Positions 25,678-34,898 are shown, numbered from the stretch's first letter. The stretch: 64,000 nt of DNA from Fodinisporobacter ferrooxydans (GCF_022818495.1 NZ_CP089291.1:3675501-3739500), one strand, 5' to 3'. The notes: generated from the letters alone by a model not told the origin. Program-made: numbers and translations.

Positions 25678-26809
25678 AACAGGGTTTTCCATCGATTGCC
25701 AACTGGTACAATCGTTCATATTCGTTCACCAAATCCTCCAAAGTAAACCTGTCCAGCACCCGTTTTCGTGCATAGACGGCAAAACTTGCATGCAAATGGT
25801 CGTCAAGCAGCAATTGAATCGCACCTTCCGCCATGCTTTGCACATCGCCGACCGGATACAGATAGCCGCATTTCCCGTGTTCGACGACTTCCGGAATGCC
25901 GCCAGCGTCCGAGCCGATGACAGGCACTCCGCAGGCCATTGCCTCAAGTGCAACCAAACCAAAGCTCTCTTTCTCCGATGGCAATACAAACAGATCTGCC
26001 AGGGAATAGAGTTTTGCCACTTCATCCTGTTTTCCCAAAAATTTCACGTTGGATTCCAAATGTTTTTCTTTGACGATTTGCCTGACTTTTGCCAATTCCG
26101 GCCCTTCCCCTACAAGCAGCAGCACGCTGGGAACCGTTTGTTGCACCCGATCAAACACCTCGACTACATCCAGCACTCGTTTTACTGCCCGAAAATTGGA
26201 AGCATGCAAGAGGATCTTCTGCTCCGGTTTGGCAAAACAGTTGCGCATTTGCTTCACGTCGATGCGCCTGTATGTATTGGGATCGACAAAATTATAAACG
26301 CGCCGGATCGGACAGCGGGGCCGGAATAACTCTTCCGTTTGTTTGACCAGGCTGTCGGAAACAGCCGTAACCAAATCGCTTTTTTCAATGCCAAAACGAA
26401 TCATATCTCGCAGCGAACGATCTTGCGCCAATACGGTAATATCCGTTCCATGCAATGTGGTGATGATTTTCACACGGGATTCGGGACGCATTTCCTTTGC
26501 CAAATACGCACATACTGCATGGGGAATGGCATAATGGCTGTGCAGAATATCCAATTCCGCATATTCGATCACTTCCGCCAGCTTGGTGGCGAGGGATAAT
26601 TCATGCGGCGGATTTTTAAACAACGCATAATTTGCCACATCTACTTCGTGAAACATAATGTTTTCATGAAACTCCCCAAGCAGCCGAAAGGGGATCGCGT
26701 CTGAAATGATATGCACTTTATGTCCCCTGGAAGCCAATGCTTTCCCCAATTCGGTCGCCAATACGCCAGAACCGCCAAGCGTCGGATAGCAACTGATTCC
26801 GATATTCAC
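25655..26809 (-). CDS. bshA: N-acetyl-alpha-D-glucosaminyl L-malate synthase
   Basis: This 384-residue GT4 glycosyltransferase performs the first step of bacillithiol synthesis, joining UDP-GlcNAc and L-malate. The start MNIGISCYPTLGGSGVLATE and the C-terminal nucleotide-sugar site with PSEKESFGLVALEAMACGVP are characteristic. It is followed by cca and preceded by bshB1, the standard Bacillus arrangement. The final enzyme BshC is not in the window. Confidence 0.96.
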   Translation of the reverse strand: MNIGISCYPTLGGSGVLATELGKALASRGHKVHIISDAIPFRLLGEFHENIMFHEVDVANYALFKNPPHELSLATKLAEVIEYAELDILHSHYAIPHAVCAYLAKEMRPESRVKIITTLHGTDITVLAQDRSLRDMIRFGIEKSDLVTAVSDSLVKQTEELFRPRCPIRRVYNFVDPNTYRRIDVKQMRNCFAKPEQKILLHASNFRAVKRVLDVVEVFDRVQQTVPSVLLLVGEGPELAKVRQIVKEKHLESNVKFLGKQDEVAKLYSLADLFVLPSEKESFGLVALEAMACGVPVIGSDAGGIPEVVEHGKCGYLYPVGDVQSMAEGAIQLLLDDHLHASFAVYARKRVLDRFTLEDLVNEYERLYQLAIDGKPCYDYAKSV

Positions 26810-26850
26810 GGATACCCCACCTTTTTTCCATTCGGCTTAGGATTTGGAAC

Positions 26851-27564
26851 CTAAGCGAATGTTGTCAAATCTTGAATTGCCAACAATTGTGCCGGAAGCA
26901 AGCCTTCCGCAAAACGGGCATTGATCTGTTGGCCAAACATCGCATCGCGCCCTTCCACGGCATTTAGGAAAATACCGTTGTTTAAAGGTGTTTCCGCTTT
27001 GCCGGACTGCCGCTGAAATTGCGTGGCATATGCCAGAAGCGCCTCCCGCTTGCGGCCATAAACACTTGAAACATCAACGGCAAGGGGAACGGAATGCGTA
27101 TCATTGATAAAATAGTAATACAACTGCTGCGGACGATATGGCTCTGCATGACTGTCTGCCGGTTGATACTTGCGCAGTCCTGCGGAAAACCAGGCCTCGC
27201 GCACGATTTGCGCACACCAGCCGTGATCCGGATGGCGATCGGACGGATGTGGCGCCAAGATAATTCTGGGTCTTGTCTCCCTTAAAATGCCGACAACCCG
27301 ATCGATCATAAAGCGCTCGAGCCTAAGCCCGCGGTCTTGCAAATGCAGTTGAAAGCGCGCTTGTACGCCGAGAATGTCAGCAGCCCGTTGCGCTTCCTGC
27401 CTTCTTGTTTCCACCGTTCCGTTGGAAGACATTTCCGCCTCGGTAAGATCACAAATGCCTACTTTATATCCCAATTCCGCATGGAGTGCGAGAATGCCGC
27501 CTGCACCGATTTCCACGTCATCCGGATGTGCGCCAAACGCCAGAACTGTGAAATCTTCCGTCAT
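26851..27564 (-). CDS. bshB1: Bacillithiol biosynthesis deacetylase BshB1
   Basis: This 237-residue LmbE/PIG-L zinc deacetylase removes the acetyl group from GlcNAc-malate. The zinc motif [12 protein letters not shown] and the later [12 protein letters not shown] are intact. Its start overlaps the mgsA stop by four bases (ATGA), so translation is coupled. A short inverted repeat (CTTAGG/CCTAAG) spans its stop codon. Confidence 0.96.
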   Translation of the reverse strand: MTEDFTVLAFGAHPDDVEIGAGGILALHAELGYKVGICDLTEAEMSSNGTVETRRQEAQRAADILGVQARFQLHLQDRGLRLERFMIDRVVGILRETRPRIILAPHPSDRHPDHGWCAQIVREAWFSAGLRKYQPADSHAEPYRPQQLYYYFINDTHSVPLAVDVSSVYGRKREALLAYATQFQRQSGKAETPLNNGIFLNAVEGRDAMFGQQINARFAEGLLPAQLLAIQDLTTFA

Positions 27565-27968
27565 TTCCGCTCACCTAATCCGTCCCGCCAGCCGAAAAAT
27601 CCGGCCCGCAATCCCTGAATCAACACTTCCGCGGTTGCCAGATTCGTAGCGACCGGTATGTTGTGCACATCACATAAGCGCAGTAAGGCGATAATATCCG
27701 GTTCATGCGGTTGTGCCATCAGCGGATCCCGCAAAAATATGACCAAGTCCATCTGATCTTCCGCAATCCGCGCGCCGATTTGCTGGTCACCGCCAAGGGG
27801 GCCGGATAAAAAGCGGTGGATTTGCAAGTTTGTCTGTTCCATGATCCGTGCGCCTGTCGTACCGGTCGAAAACAGCTTGGCCTGTGCCAAAATGGTTTCA
27901 TAAGCGATAGCAAAATTGACCATTTCTTCCTTTTTTCGGTCATGTGCAATGAGAGCGATATGCAGCAT
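27561..27968 (-). CDS. mgsA: Methylglyoxal synthase
   Basis: This 135-residue enzyme converts dihydroxyacetone phosphate to methylglyoxal and phosphate. The phosphate-binding start [19 protein letters not shown] and the catalytic region [13 protein letters not shown] are present. It sits between dapB and bshB1, as in B. subtilis. Placement beside bacillithiol genes makes sense because bacillithiol detoxifies methylglyoxal. Confidence 0.97.
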   Translation of the reverse strand: MLHIALIAHDRKKEEMVNFAIAYETILAQAKLFSTGTTGARIMEQTNLQIHRFLSGPLGGDQQIGARIAEDQMDLVIFLRDPLMAQPHEPDIIALLRLCDVHNIPVATNLATAEVLIQGLRAGFFGWRDGLGERK

Positions 27969-28012
27969 TTGTTTTCCTTCCTCTACTTAAAAATAAAACT
28001 GCTTCTATACGG

Positions 28013-28056
28013 ATTCGTTTCCTATTCGTTTCCTATTCGTTTCCTATTCGTTTCCT
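28013..28056. repeat. Tandem repeat, four exact copies of an 11-bp unit
   Basis: ATTCGTTTCCT is repeated four times without change in the 138-bp gap between dapB and mgsA. The unit is not a multiple of three and lies outside genes. Its copy number could vary by slippage and change the distance between the two genes. Confidence 0.95.
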
Positions 28057-28106
28057 ATATAGTGCCTCTGCCGGCAGCAGCCAGTCCAGCGGGAGTGCCT
28101 ATCGGA

Positions 28107-28922
28107 CTATTGCAAGAGATTCTCAAGGCCATATACCATTCCCGTATATGTCATGACTTTCCGGCATGCAAGTACAATCCCTGGCATAAAGGACTCTCTG
28201 GAAAAAGAGTCATGACGAATCGAGAGCGCCTGCCCTGTGCTGCCGAACAGCACTTCCTGATGCGCTACATACCCCGGCAAACGCACGCTGTGGATGCGAA
28301 TGCCGTCAAGCTCGGCACCGCGAGCGCCGCGCAGCCGCTCCTCCTCATCCGGATGTCCTTGGCGAAACGACTCCCTGACTTCTGCAATCATTTCCGCCGT
28401 TTTTTGTGCCGTACCAGAGGGGGCATCCAATTTTTTGTCGTGATGCATTTCGATAATTTCCACATGTGGCAAATATTTCGCCGCCTGTTTGGCAAACTGC
28501 ATCATCAAGATCGCGCCGATGGCAAAATTCGGTGCGATCAAACCGCCGATTTCCCGCTGCCGGCACGCTCTGTCCCATGTTTTCACATCGTCCAGAGTAA
28601 TGCCTGTCGTGCCGATCACCGGCCGGGTTCCATAGCGTATCGCCAACTCTGCATGTTCTTTTACCACTTGGGGTGTCGTAAGATCGACCAACACATCCGG
28701 CGACTGTTCCGCAATCAATCGTTCCAGATCGGTTGTAAAAGAAGTGCCGGTGGCACCTATGCCGATCACTTCCCCCACATCTACGCCGGACAACGTCCGA
28801 TCGATGGCGCCTGCCAATTCCAGATCTTCCGTTCCCAACACTGTTTTTACAAATTCCCTGCCCATGCGGCCCTTTGCGCCTGCGATGGCTACTCGAATCC
28901 TTTGCTGCCTTGTGTCACTCAT
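28107..28922 (-). CDS. dapB: 4-hydroxy-tetrahydrodipicolinate reductase
   Basis: This 271-residue NAD(P)H enzyme of the diaminopimelate/lysine pathway has the dinucleotide motif VAIAGAKGRMGREF and the substrate motif EMHHDKKLDAPSGTA. Diaminopimelate also feeds peptidoglycan, and its intermediate gives dipicolinate in spores. The ATG at 28922 has AGGAG 7 nt upstream. The longer frame adds a TTG-initiated pair of residues. Its position between mazG and mgsA is conserved. Confidence 0.97.
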   Translation of the reverse strand: MSDTRQQRIRVAIAGAKGRMGREFVKTVLGTEDLELAGAIDRTLSGVDVGEVIGIGATGTSFTTDLERLIAEQSPDVLVDLTTPQVVKEHAELAIRYGTRPVIGTTGITLDDVKTWDRACRQREIGGLIAPNFAIGAILMMQFAKQAAKYLPHVEIIEMHHDKKLDAPSGTAQKTAEMIAEVRESFRQGHPDEEERLRGARGAELDGIRIHSVRLPGYVAHQEVLFGSTGQALSIRHDSFSRESFMPGIVLACRKVMTYTGMVYGLENLLQ

Positions 28923-29071
28923 TGTCAAACTCCTATTCTATGTAAAGATGTTCAAAGAAGCATGGCATCCTTCGAAGCATGGCATGTTTCTTTTGCTTTT
29001 TCCAAATTTGTTTCAAACCATTATGTTCTTCTCAGTGTATCAAATCTTTGGAAAGACAGAAAGATCTGCGA

Positions 29072-29404
29072 TTATTCCGGATCTTTCGGTGTCCATCGAT
29101 TGGCGTCACGGGTTTGGAACTTATGCACGACCTGGCGAAAAGATTCGGCCAGATCGATTTCCAGGGAATTGGCAAGGCATGTAATGACAAAAAGCAGATC
29201 TCCCAATTCCAATCCGATGCTTCCTTCCTCTTCGTTCGCTTTTTTCGGCTTTTCTCCATAGTGATGATTCACTTCACGAGCCAATTCTCCTAATTCTTCC
29301 GACAGCCGCACGACCAAAGTCATGGGTTGAAAATAGCCTTCTTTATACTGTGAAATATAGCGATCCACAATCTCTTGCATCTCTCGGATGGTTAGTTCAG
29401 TCAT
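29072..29404 (-). CDS. MazG-like nucleotide pyrophosphohydrolase (YpjD type)
   Basis: This 110-residue all-alpha NTP pyrophosphohydrolase has the conserved acidic residues of the MazG fold in RLSEELGELAREVNHHYGEK and GLELGDLLFVITCLAN. It probably hydrolyses aberrant or surplus dNTPs. The start at 29404 follows AAAGGAGA; the longer frame is rejected. It is the first clear gene of the run mazG-dapB-mgsA-bshB1-bshA-cca-birA, as in the ypjD cluster of B. subtilis. Confidence 0.92.
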   Translation of the reverse strand: MTELTIREMQEIVDRYISQYKEGYFQPMTLVVRLSEELGELAREVNHHYGEKPKKANEEEGSIGLELGDLLFVITCLANSLEIDLAESFRQVVHKFQTRDANRWTPKDPE

Positions 29405-29507
29405 GTTGGATTCTCCTTTTGAATATTTGCAACACATGTTGAATATTTGCAATGTATGTTGCCATCCCAAAATCATCATCAGTGTCTAACGTTTCGCTGT
29501 TTACCAT
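29397..29507 (-). CDS. Possible 36-residue leader ORF ahead of the MazG-like gene
   Basis: An ATG at 29507, 6 nt after AGGA, opens a short frame beginning MVNSETLDTDDDFGMATY that runs into the mazG start and overlaps it by 8 bases. The frame crosses a 20-bp tandem duplication. The product resembles nothing I know. It may be a translational coupler or chance. Confidence 0.25.
   Translation of the reverse strand: MVNSETLDTDDDFGMATYIANIQHVLQIFKRRIQHD
29419..29458. repeat. 20-bp tandem duplication upstream of the MazG-like gene
   Basis: TTGAATATTTGCAACACATG is followed at once by the near copy TTGAATATTTGCAATGTATG, which differs at three positions. It ends 14 bp from the mazG start codon, so it places repeated AT-rich sequence next to the ribosome site. 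Confidence 0.85.
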
Positions 29508-29611
29508 ATAGCTTCCTACAATTATACACGGTTTCCGCCGCATCCGCAGTCGAAATCCGCGCCCCCAACGTGGATTTCGACTGTCCAAAAGAATTTGTAC
29601 AAGCGAAACGT
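29489..29611. repeat. Nested inverted repeats between mazG-like gene and ylbJ
   Basis: An outer pair, ACGTTTCGCT (29489-29498) and AGCGAAACGT (29602-29611), encloses an inner perfect 12-bp pair, CAGTCGAAATCC (29547-29558) and GGATTTCGACTG (29572-29583), with a 13-nt loop. No T-run follows on either strand. The element sits in the 288-bp gap between divergent genes. It may be a structured RNA, an operator region or a relic. Confidence 0.6.
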
Positions 29612-29692
29612 GGACAAACATATTCGGCAATTCTGTTCATATGATTGGAAAGAGTAGTCCAAGCACGCATTTGTTGAAGGAGTTGATTGTCT

Positions 29693-30955
29693 GTGACAGG
29701 AAAAGCCAGGCGTTCGATGACCATTTTTCTGGCCGTCGTCGTCGTATTTCTCACGATTTCCCTCGTACTGTATCCTGAACAGGCGTTCCAGGCTGGGACG
29801 GACGGATTAAAAGTATTCTGGGATGCAGTGTTCCCATCACTCCTTCCCTTCTTTATTCTGTCTGAAGTGATGTTGGGGTTAGGGGTAGTCAATGCGTTGG
29901 GAGTCATCTTGGAGCCGTTAATGCGGCCGCTGTTCAGCGTCCCAGGTGCAGGTGCATTCGCATTATCCATGGGACTGGCCGCCGGATATCCAATGGATGC
30001 AGTCATTACAGCAAAATTTCGCCGTAATAAGCTATGCAGCAGAATTGAAGGGGAGCGTCTGTTGGCATTTACGAATACGGCAGATCCATTATTTATGTTT
30101 GGCTCCGTAGCCGTCGGCATGTTTAAATCGCCGTCCCTTGGCATGCTTTTAGCAATCGCCCATTATATCAGCGCATTTCTCGTTGGTTTTAGCTTTAAAT
30201 TTTACGGCAGACGAACTGAACGTAAAGAACGGGAAGAAGAATCGTTCACCAGGGAAACTCGTACTGACAAAAAAGGCCGAATGTTTAGCCGCGCGATTCT
30301 GGAATTGATAAAAGCCAGAGAAGAAGATGGCAGAACACTTGGAAAATTATTGGGCGATGCCGTCAATGATTCCATCAAAACACTTTTTATGATTTGCGGT
30401 TTTATTATTTTCTTCGCCGTACTGATTCGGGTGTTGACAGAAGTCGGCTTCACAAGCCTGCTGTCGTATCCGCTTCATAGTTTATTCGCGCTGCTTGGCA
30501 TCGACCCGCATTTGATCGGGCCGACATTGAGCGGAATATTTGAAATCGATATCGGCGCATCCCAGGCTAGCCAGGTGGCTGCTCCAATGGTGCAAAAATT
30601 TTTGATTGTCAGCGCCATCATCGCATGGAGCGGATTGTCTGTGCATGGACAAGTGGCAAGTGTTTTGACAGGTACAGACATCCGGATGTTCCCTTATATT
30701 ATGGCGCGCATGTTCCACGCAGTCTTGGCTGCCATTCTTACCGTCGTATTTTACAACTTGGGTTTTGGCAACGAATTGGCACATACTTTTTTCCTGCCGA
30801 CATTGTGGTCTGGAGTTACACCGACAAGCGCCCATTGGCTGGTTTCCTGGACAGCGTTAAAAAATTGGGCCGACCTGTTGGGGATCACCATTGGATTATC
30901 GCTGCTTGTATACGTCGGCAGCCGATTCAGAAGACGCGCCCCTTCTTCCCGGTAA
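29693..30955 (+). CDS. ylbJ: YlbJ sporulation integral membrane protein
   Basis: This 420-residue protein of the nucleoside-recognition (Gate) family has many membrane helices. The stretches FWDAVFPSLLPFFILSEVML and GISEIDIGASQ-like GIFEIDIGASQASQ are typical. In B. subtilis ylbJ is a sigma-E gene required for engulfment-stage sporulation and heat resistance. Start choice is between TTG at 29687 and GTG at 29693. GGAG lies 4 nt before the first and 10 nt before the second. The gene is divergent from mazG and convergent with uppP. Confidence 0.92.
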   Translation: MTGKARRSMTIFLAVVVVFLTISLVLYPEQAFQAGTDGLKVFWDAVFPSLLPFFILSEVMLGLGVVNALGVILEPLMRPLFSVPGAGAFALSMGLAAGYPMDAVITAKFRRNKLCSRIEGERLLAFTNTADPLFMFGSVAVGMFKSPSLGMLLAIAHYISAFLVGFSFKFYGRRTERKEREEESFTRETRTDKKGRMFSRAILELIKAREEDGRTLGKLLGDAVNDSIKTLFMICGFIIFFAVLIRVLTEVGFTSLLSYPLHSLFALLGIDPHLIGPTLSGIFEIDIGASQASQVAAPMVQKFLIVSAIIAWSGLSVHGQVASVLTGTDIRMFPYIMARMFHAVLAAILTVVFYNLGFGNELAHTFFLPTLWSGVTPTSAHWLVSWTALKNWADLLGITIGLSLLVYVGSRFRRRAPSSR

Positions 30956-30958
30956 CGG

Positions 30959-31003
30959 ACATATAAAAACCCCCGTACACATCGCGCGGGGGTTTTTATA
31001 TGT
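30959..31003. terminator. Bidirectional terminator between ylbJ and uppP
   Basis: A perfect 17-bp stem (ACATATAAAAACCCCCG with CGGGGGTTTTTATATGT) surrounds an 11-nt loop. Each strand ends in a T-rich stretch, so it serves both convergent genes. It lies 3 bp after the ylbJ stop and 12 bp after the uppP stop. Confidence 0.95.
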
Positions 31004-31015
31004 CCATTCTCCAAA

Positions 31016-31804
31016 TTAAAACCAATAATGTGTTACAAACTGATCGAACAGCACAAATCCTCCAACCAGCCATACATAATAACTAAACACCCGCAATCGT
31101 TTTGTTTGAATCGCATGGACCATATATCGGATAGAAGCATATCCGGCAAGCGCTGCGGCAACCATCCCCGCAATAGCCGGAAGCAATCCGACAGATGGGG
31201 TTCCGGTGCTTTCCAGCAAGTCTTTTACTTCCAGTATTGTCGCTCCGAGAATGACAGGTACAGATACGAGAAAAGAAAAATGGGCGGCAAGTTCACGATC
31301 AAAGCCTCGAAACAATGCTCCTGTAATCGTCAAACCGGAGCGGGAGATGGCCGGCAAGATGGCCGCACCTTGTAAAATCCCCACAATACAGGCATCTCCA
31401 TATGTAATTTGCCGGATTGTTTTTCCCCTGCTTTTTTTTCCATCGGCAAACCACAAAATAACACCCGTTGCCATGAATTCCACTCCTAATGTTCCACCAT
31501 TTTCAAACAATCGGTCAAATACATCTTGAAACAGAACACCGATGATTGCGGTAGGAATCACTGCTACATAGACAAGTCGGGCAAATCTCGATAAAGGGTG
31601 TCGCACAATGTCCCACAAAGAATGCCAATAGACGATGACAAGAGCGACCAATGTACCAAGATGCAAAAGAACGTCCATCGTCAGTGCGCCGTCTTTGACT
31701 CCCAACACTTTTTGTACGAACACAAGATGACCGGAACTGCTGACCGGCAAAAACTCGGTAATTCCCTGTACCACTCCGAGAATGATACTTTGCCATAGAT
31801 TCAT
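31016..31804 (-). CDS. uppP: Undecaprenyl-diphosphatase
   Basis: This 262-residue membrane enzyme of the BacA family recycles undecaprenyl pyrophosphate for cell wall synthesis, and excess activity confers bacitracin resistance. The motifs VVQGITEFLPVSSSGHLV and AISRSGLTI (the SRS phosphatase motif) are intact. GGAGG lies 7 nt before the ATG at 31804. An ATG two codons upstream and the frame from 31837 are less likely. Confidence 0.95.
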   Translation of the reverse strand: MNLWQSIILGVVQGITEFLPVSSSGHLVFVQKVLGVKDGALTMDVLLHLGTLVALVIVYWHSLWDIVRHPLSRFARLVYVAVIPTAIIGVLFQDVFDRLFENGGTLGVEFMATGVILWFADGKKSRGKTIRQITYGDACIVGILQGAAILPAISRSGLTITGALFRGFDRELAAHFSFLVSVPVILGATILEVKDLLESTGTPSVGLLPAIAGMVAAALAGYASIRYMVHAIQTKRLRVFSYYVWLVGGFVLFDQFVTHYWF

Positions 31805-31945
31805 GCACATGCCTCCCTTTCCTGCAGCCTTGTCCAAAAGATCTGCCTAGATAATGCCTATGCTGCTCCATGCGACATTATAAGTCGCGAACAGTAATGA
31901 ATCGGCAATCCTGCAAATACACTGGTATCAGGAGGGGGACATGCA

Positions 31946-32992
31946 ATGAATCGATTATCCTGGAAACAATCCTTTCAAATTGGATGTACATACATTGGTA
32001 CTGTTATCGGTGCAGGATTTGCATCCGGTCAAGAGATTTTGCAATTTTTCACCATTCATGGCACATACGCCTACTTTGGCATTTTTCTTGCCACTGTGTT
32101 GTTTGCATGGGGCGGCATCCGCTTGCTGCGGTTCGGCTACGAATTGCGTGCCATCTCGTACAATCAGTTGACAGAATATAGATTCGGTAAACAATTGGCG
32201 CGAATTCTCGATTCCTCCATGTCGATCATGCTGTTTGGCATAACAGTAGCCATGTTGGCAGGTGTAGGCGCCCTCTTTCAGGAACAGTTCCACCTTTCTT
32301 TTCATTTCGGCGTGCTTCTGACCATCGGACTCACTCTTTTTGTATTATTGAAAGGCATGAAAGGGATATTGTCAGCAAACTCTATCATTGTTCCTTGTAT
32401 GTTTTTGTTTACCATTCTGATTTTTATTTTGACACTGCGTCAGGGAATTGTATCTCCATCAGCCATTGCCGAACAAGAGAATCATTGGAAATGGGGGCTC
32501 TCTTCCATTTCATACGCGGCATTTAATCTCGGATTGGCCGTTTCGGTTTTAATTCCGCTGGGGACACAGGCGGGCACGATCCAAACATTAAAATTGGGCG
32601 GCCTGATCGGAGCAGTCGGCCTCGGCGTCATGATGGTGATTGTACATATCGCCCTGGCGGCACACATGCCAGGAATGATCGCCTTTGAGGTTCCGATGGG
32701 ATACATTGCCGCCAAAATGAATCCATGGCTGCAAATCGGCTTTTCTTTTGTCTTGTGGGGAGAAATATTCTCATCGCTGATCGGCAACGTGTATGCCCTC
32801 AGCAGCCAAATGAAGCCCGGCGCTTCTATGCTGCAAACATTGTTTCTCAACATCTGCATTTTGACTGTCGCTTTTTTTGTCGCGCAGATTGGATTCTCAA
32901 AGCTGGTAACGATTCTCTACCCGCTATTTGGCTACTTAAGTTTCTTTTTTATACTTGCTATCCTTTTTCCCATCCGGCACCGCAATGAATAG
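31946..32992 (+). CDS. YkvI-family membrane transporter (APC superfamily)
   Basis: This 348-residue protein has about ten membrane helices. The opening SFQIGCTYIGTVIGAGFASGQE carries the broken-helix GAGFASGQE motif of YkvI/LeuT-fold proteins. Its substrate is unknown. A strong AGGAGGGGG lies 7 nt before the ATG. It is divergent from uppP and followed 70 bp later by the YitT gene on the same strand. Confidence 0.88.
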   Translation: MNRLSWKQSFQIGCTYIGTVIGAGFASGQEILQFFTIHGTYAYFGIFLATVLFAWGGIRLLRFGYELRAISYNQLTEYRFGKQLARILDSSMSIMLFGITVAMLAGVGALFQEQFHLSFHFGVLLTIGLTLFVLLKGMKGILSANSIIVPCMFLFTILIFILTLRQGIVSPSAIAEQENHWKWGLSSISYAAFNLGLAVSVLIPLGTQAGTIQTLKLGGLIGAVGLGVMMVIVHIALAAHMPGMIAFEVPMGYIAAKMNPWLQIGFSFVLWGEIFSSLIGNVYALSSQMKPGASMLQTLFLNICILTVAFFVAQIGFSKLVTILYPLFGYLSFFFILAILFPIRHRNE

Positions 32993-33062
32993 AAAGATTC
33001 AATGAAACTGCTAAAACAACACCGTATATTTTGTCGGAAAATTTTTCGCGGAAAAAGGAAAG

Positions 33063-33998
33063 ATGTGGCATAATAAAAGCTGTAGGAAACATGTGACGAT
33101 CCATCAGCGGGAAATTTGGAAAGGCGGGATTTCTATACCATTGAAGTTGAAAGGAAAATGGAATAGCAATATTTGGAGTATTTTCGGCATTTTGCTGGGG
33201 TCTTTTATTTATTCAGCCGGTCTTAATAATTTCATTATTATTAATCATTTGGCAGAAGGCGGATTTGTAGGCATTTCGATCTTGTTTCTGTATCTGTTCC
33301 ATATACCCGTAAGTATTACGTTCTTTGTGTTAAACGTTCCTTTGTTGATTCTAGCCTGGAAATTTTTTGGCCGCAGTTTTATCTGGAAAACCATTCTCGG
33401 CGTTGTCTGTGTGTCTGTGTTTTCGGAAATCACGCAACATTGGCAACCCCCGATTCACGATCGTTTGCTTGCCGCTTTATATGGCGGTGTTGTCACCGGA
33501 ATCGGCCTTGGAATTATCTTTCGCTTTGGTGCTACTACCGGAGGATCCGATATTATCGCACGATTGGTTCGGCAATCTTTCGGTCTGCCAATGGGGCGAA
33601 TCATGTTTTCGATCGACGTCATGATTATCGTGATCGTCGCTTTTTTAATCGGAAAAGAGACAGCGATGTATTCACTTGTTGCATTATTTGTAGCCAGCCG
33701 CGTCATCGATTTTGTATTGGAAGGTCCATCTTCCAGCAAAGCAGCGATGATTATTTCGGAACATCCGCATGAAATTGCGGAACGAGTACATAAAGAATTG
33801 GAACGAGGAACGACACTTTTAAAAGGACGCGGAGGATTTACCGGCCAAACGAAAGAAGTCGTGTATTGTGTTGTTGCACGAGAGCAAATTTTCCGTTTGC
33901 AGCAAATTGTTGCCGAGCTGGATGAGCGGGCGTTTGTAGTGATGAACGATGTACACGATGTGCTCGGAGAAGGATTTACATTCGATTCGGGTGTATGA
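33063..33998 (+). CDS. YitT/DUF2179 family membrane protein
   Basis: This protein has five or six membrane helices (from about residue 38) and a C-terminal DUF2179 cytoplasmic domain (LLKGRGGFTGQTKEVVYCVV, then LQQIVAELDERAFVVMNDVH). The motif TTGGSDIIARL is characteristic. The function is unknown. The start is doubtful: the ATG at 33063 has AAGGA only 3 nt upstream, while TTG at 33141 would give the more usual short N-terminus. Confidence 0.87.
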   Translation: MWHNKSCRKHVTIHQREIWKGGISIPLKLKGKWNSNIWSIFGILLGSFIYSAGLNNFIIINHLAEGGFVGISILFLYLFHIPVSITFFVLNVPLLILAWKFFGRSFIWKTILGVVCVSVFSEITQHWQPPIHDRLLAALYGGVVTGIGLGIIFRFGATTGGSDIIARLVRQSFGLPMGRIMFSIDVMIIVIVAFLIGKETAMYSLVALFVASRVIDFVLEGPSSSKAAMIISEHPHEIAERVHKELERGTTLLKGRGGFTGQTKEVVYCVVAREQIFRLQQIVAELDERAFVVMNDVHDVLGEGFTFDSGV

Positions 33999-34026
33999 AA
34001 AATGTTTGAAAAAGGAATGTTTAAAA

Positions 34027-34052
34027 AAGGACAGTCGATCGCGACTGCCCTT
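34027..34052. terminator. Bidirectional terminator between yitT-like gene and qcrC
   Basis: CAGTCG and CGACTG pair around a 4-nt loop, and AAGG/CCTT extends the stem past one mismatch. The minus strand then reads CCTTTTTTAAA, a good T-run for the qcr operon. The plus strand reads CCTTCCTTTG, a weaker end for the yitT-like gene. Confidence 0.75.
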
Positions 34053-34100
34053 CCTTTGTGTTTCCTACAGAAATTTTGACAAATCTGTGAGAATTGTTTA

Positions 34101-34898
34101 TCATTGTTTTTGTTGGGATAGCCAGTGCGCCACTTGCTTGATCTGATTCGGATCTGTCAATGTGCCGCCTGCCGGCATATTCGGCGGAAAGCCTTTTTTG
34201 ATAATCGCTTCCAGTTTGGCTTCATCAAATTTCTTGCCGATTCCCAACAGTTTGGGGCCAACTGCTCCTTTCAGATCAGCGCCGTGACATCCGGCGCACG
34301 TTTGACCGAATATTTTGGCGCCCGGATCATTGGTGTTGACGAGCGCACCGGCCGCAGCCTTGCCGCTGCTTCCGCCGCTGCCGCCAGTATCTTTGGATGC
34401 GCCCGCCGTCAATTCAGCCAACGCTTGCGGGTTTGCAGCAAGCTCCATATGATACGCGACTTGGGCTTCCCGTGTCAGCCAGATCATGAATACAACTGCA
34501 ACAACCATGGAAAGAGTTGCCAAACGCTTGCCCGGTCTGCGGTTTTTCTTGATATCAAGCCATGGTACGAGTAAAAGCGCCAGAAATGATACGAGCGGAA
34601 CTGCTACAGTTCCTACTACTTCCACAGATCCCGGGAAGTATTTGAGCAATTGATAGAGAAATAAAAAATACCAGTCTGGTACAGGGATAAAGTTTGAATC
34701 ATCCGGATTGGCACGCGGTGTCAAATCGACAGGATTGTATATCACCCATATAATAAATCCGGCGAGAACAACGGCTCCCATGATCCATTCTTTCAGGAGA
34801 AAATTTGGGAAAAAAGGTTCGGTACCCAAAGGCAGAGTCTTGTCTCTTTTAAAACGAGGCACTCCCGGTATACGTTCCCTTGAATTATCAGCCGACAT
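34101..34898 (-). CDS. qcrC: Menaquinol:cytochrome c reductase, cytochrome b/c subunit
   Basis: This 265-residue membrane protein fuses a subunit IV-like part of cytochrome b (three helices; FIPVPDWYFLFLYQLLKYFP near the quinol site) to a C-terminal cytochrome c domain. The heme is bound by CAGCH with axial Met in NMPAGG. A Gly/Ser-rich linker joins them. This fusion is typical of Bacillus-type bc complexes, which pass electrons from menaquinol to a cytochrome c oxidase. It is the third gene of qcrA-qcrB-qcrC. Confidence 0.96.
   Translation of the reverse strand: MSADNSRERIPGVPRFKRDKTLPLGTEPFFPNFLLKEWIMGAVVLAGFIIWVIYNPVDLTPRANPDDSNFIPVPDWYFLFLYQLLKYFPGSVEVVGTVAVPLVSFLALLLVPWLDIKKNRRPGKRLATLSMVVAVVFMIWLTREAQVAYHMELAANPQALAELTAGASKDTGGSGGSSGKAAAGALVNTNDPGAKIFGQTCAGCHGADLKGAVGPKLLGIGKKFDEAKLEAIIKKGFPPNMPAGGTLTDPNQIKQVAHWLSQQKQ

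Noticed and set aside
28923-29071. Lysine riboswitch in front of dapB
   Set aside because: The 149-bp gap has a short GAAGCATGGCAT duplication but none of the L-box conserved elements or a terminator.
27816-29261. A 481-codon plus-strand frame across mgsA, dapB and the MazG-like gene
   Set aside because: It crosses three well-identified minus-strand genes and two gaps. The translation has no recognisable domain and the frame includes the 11-bp tandem repeat.
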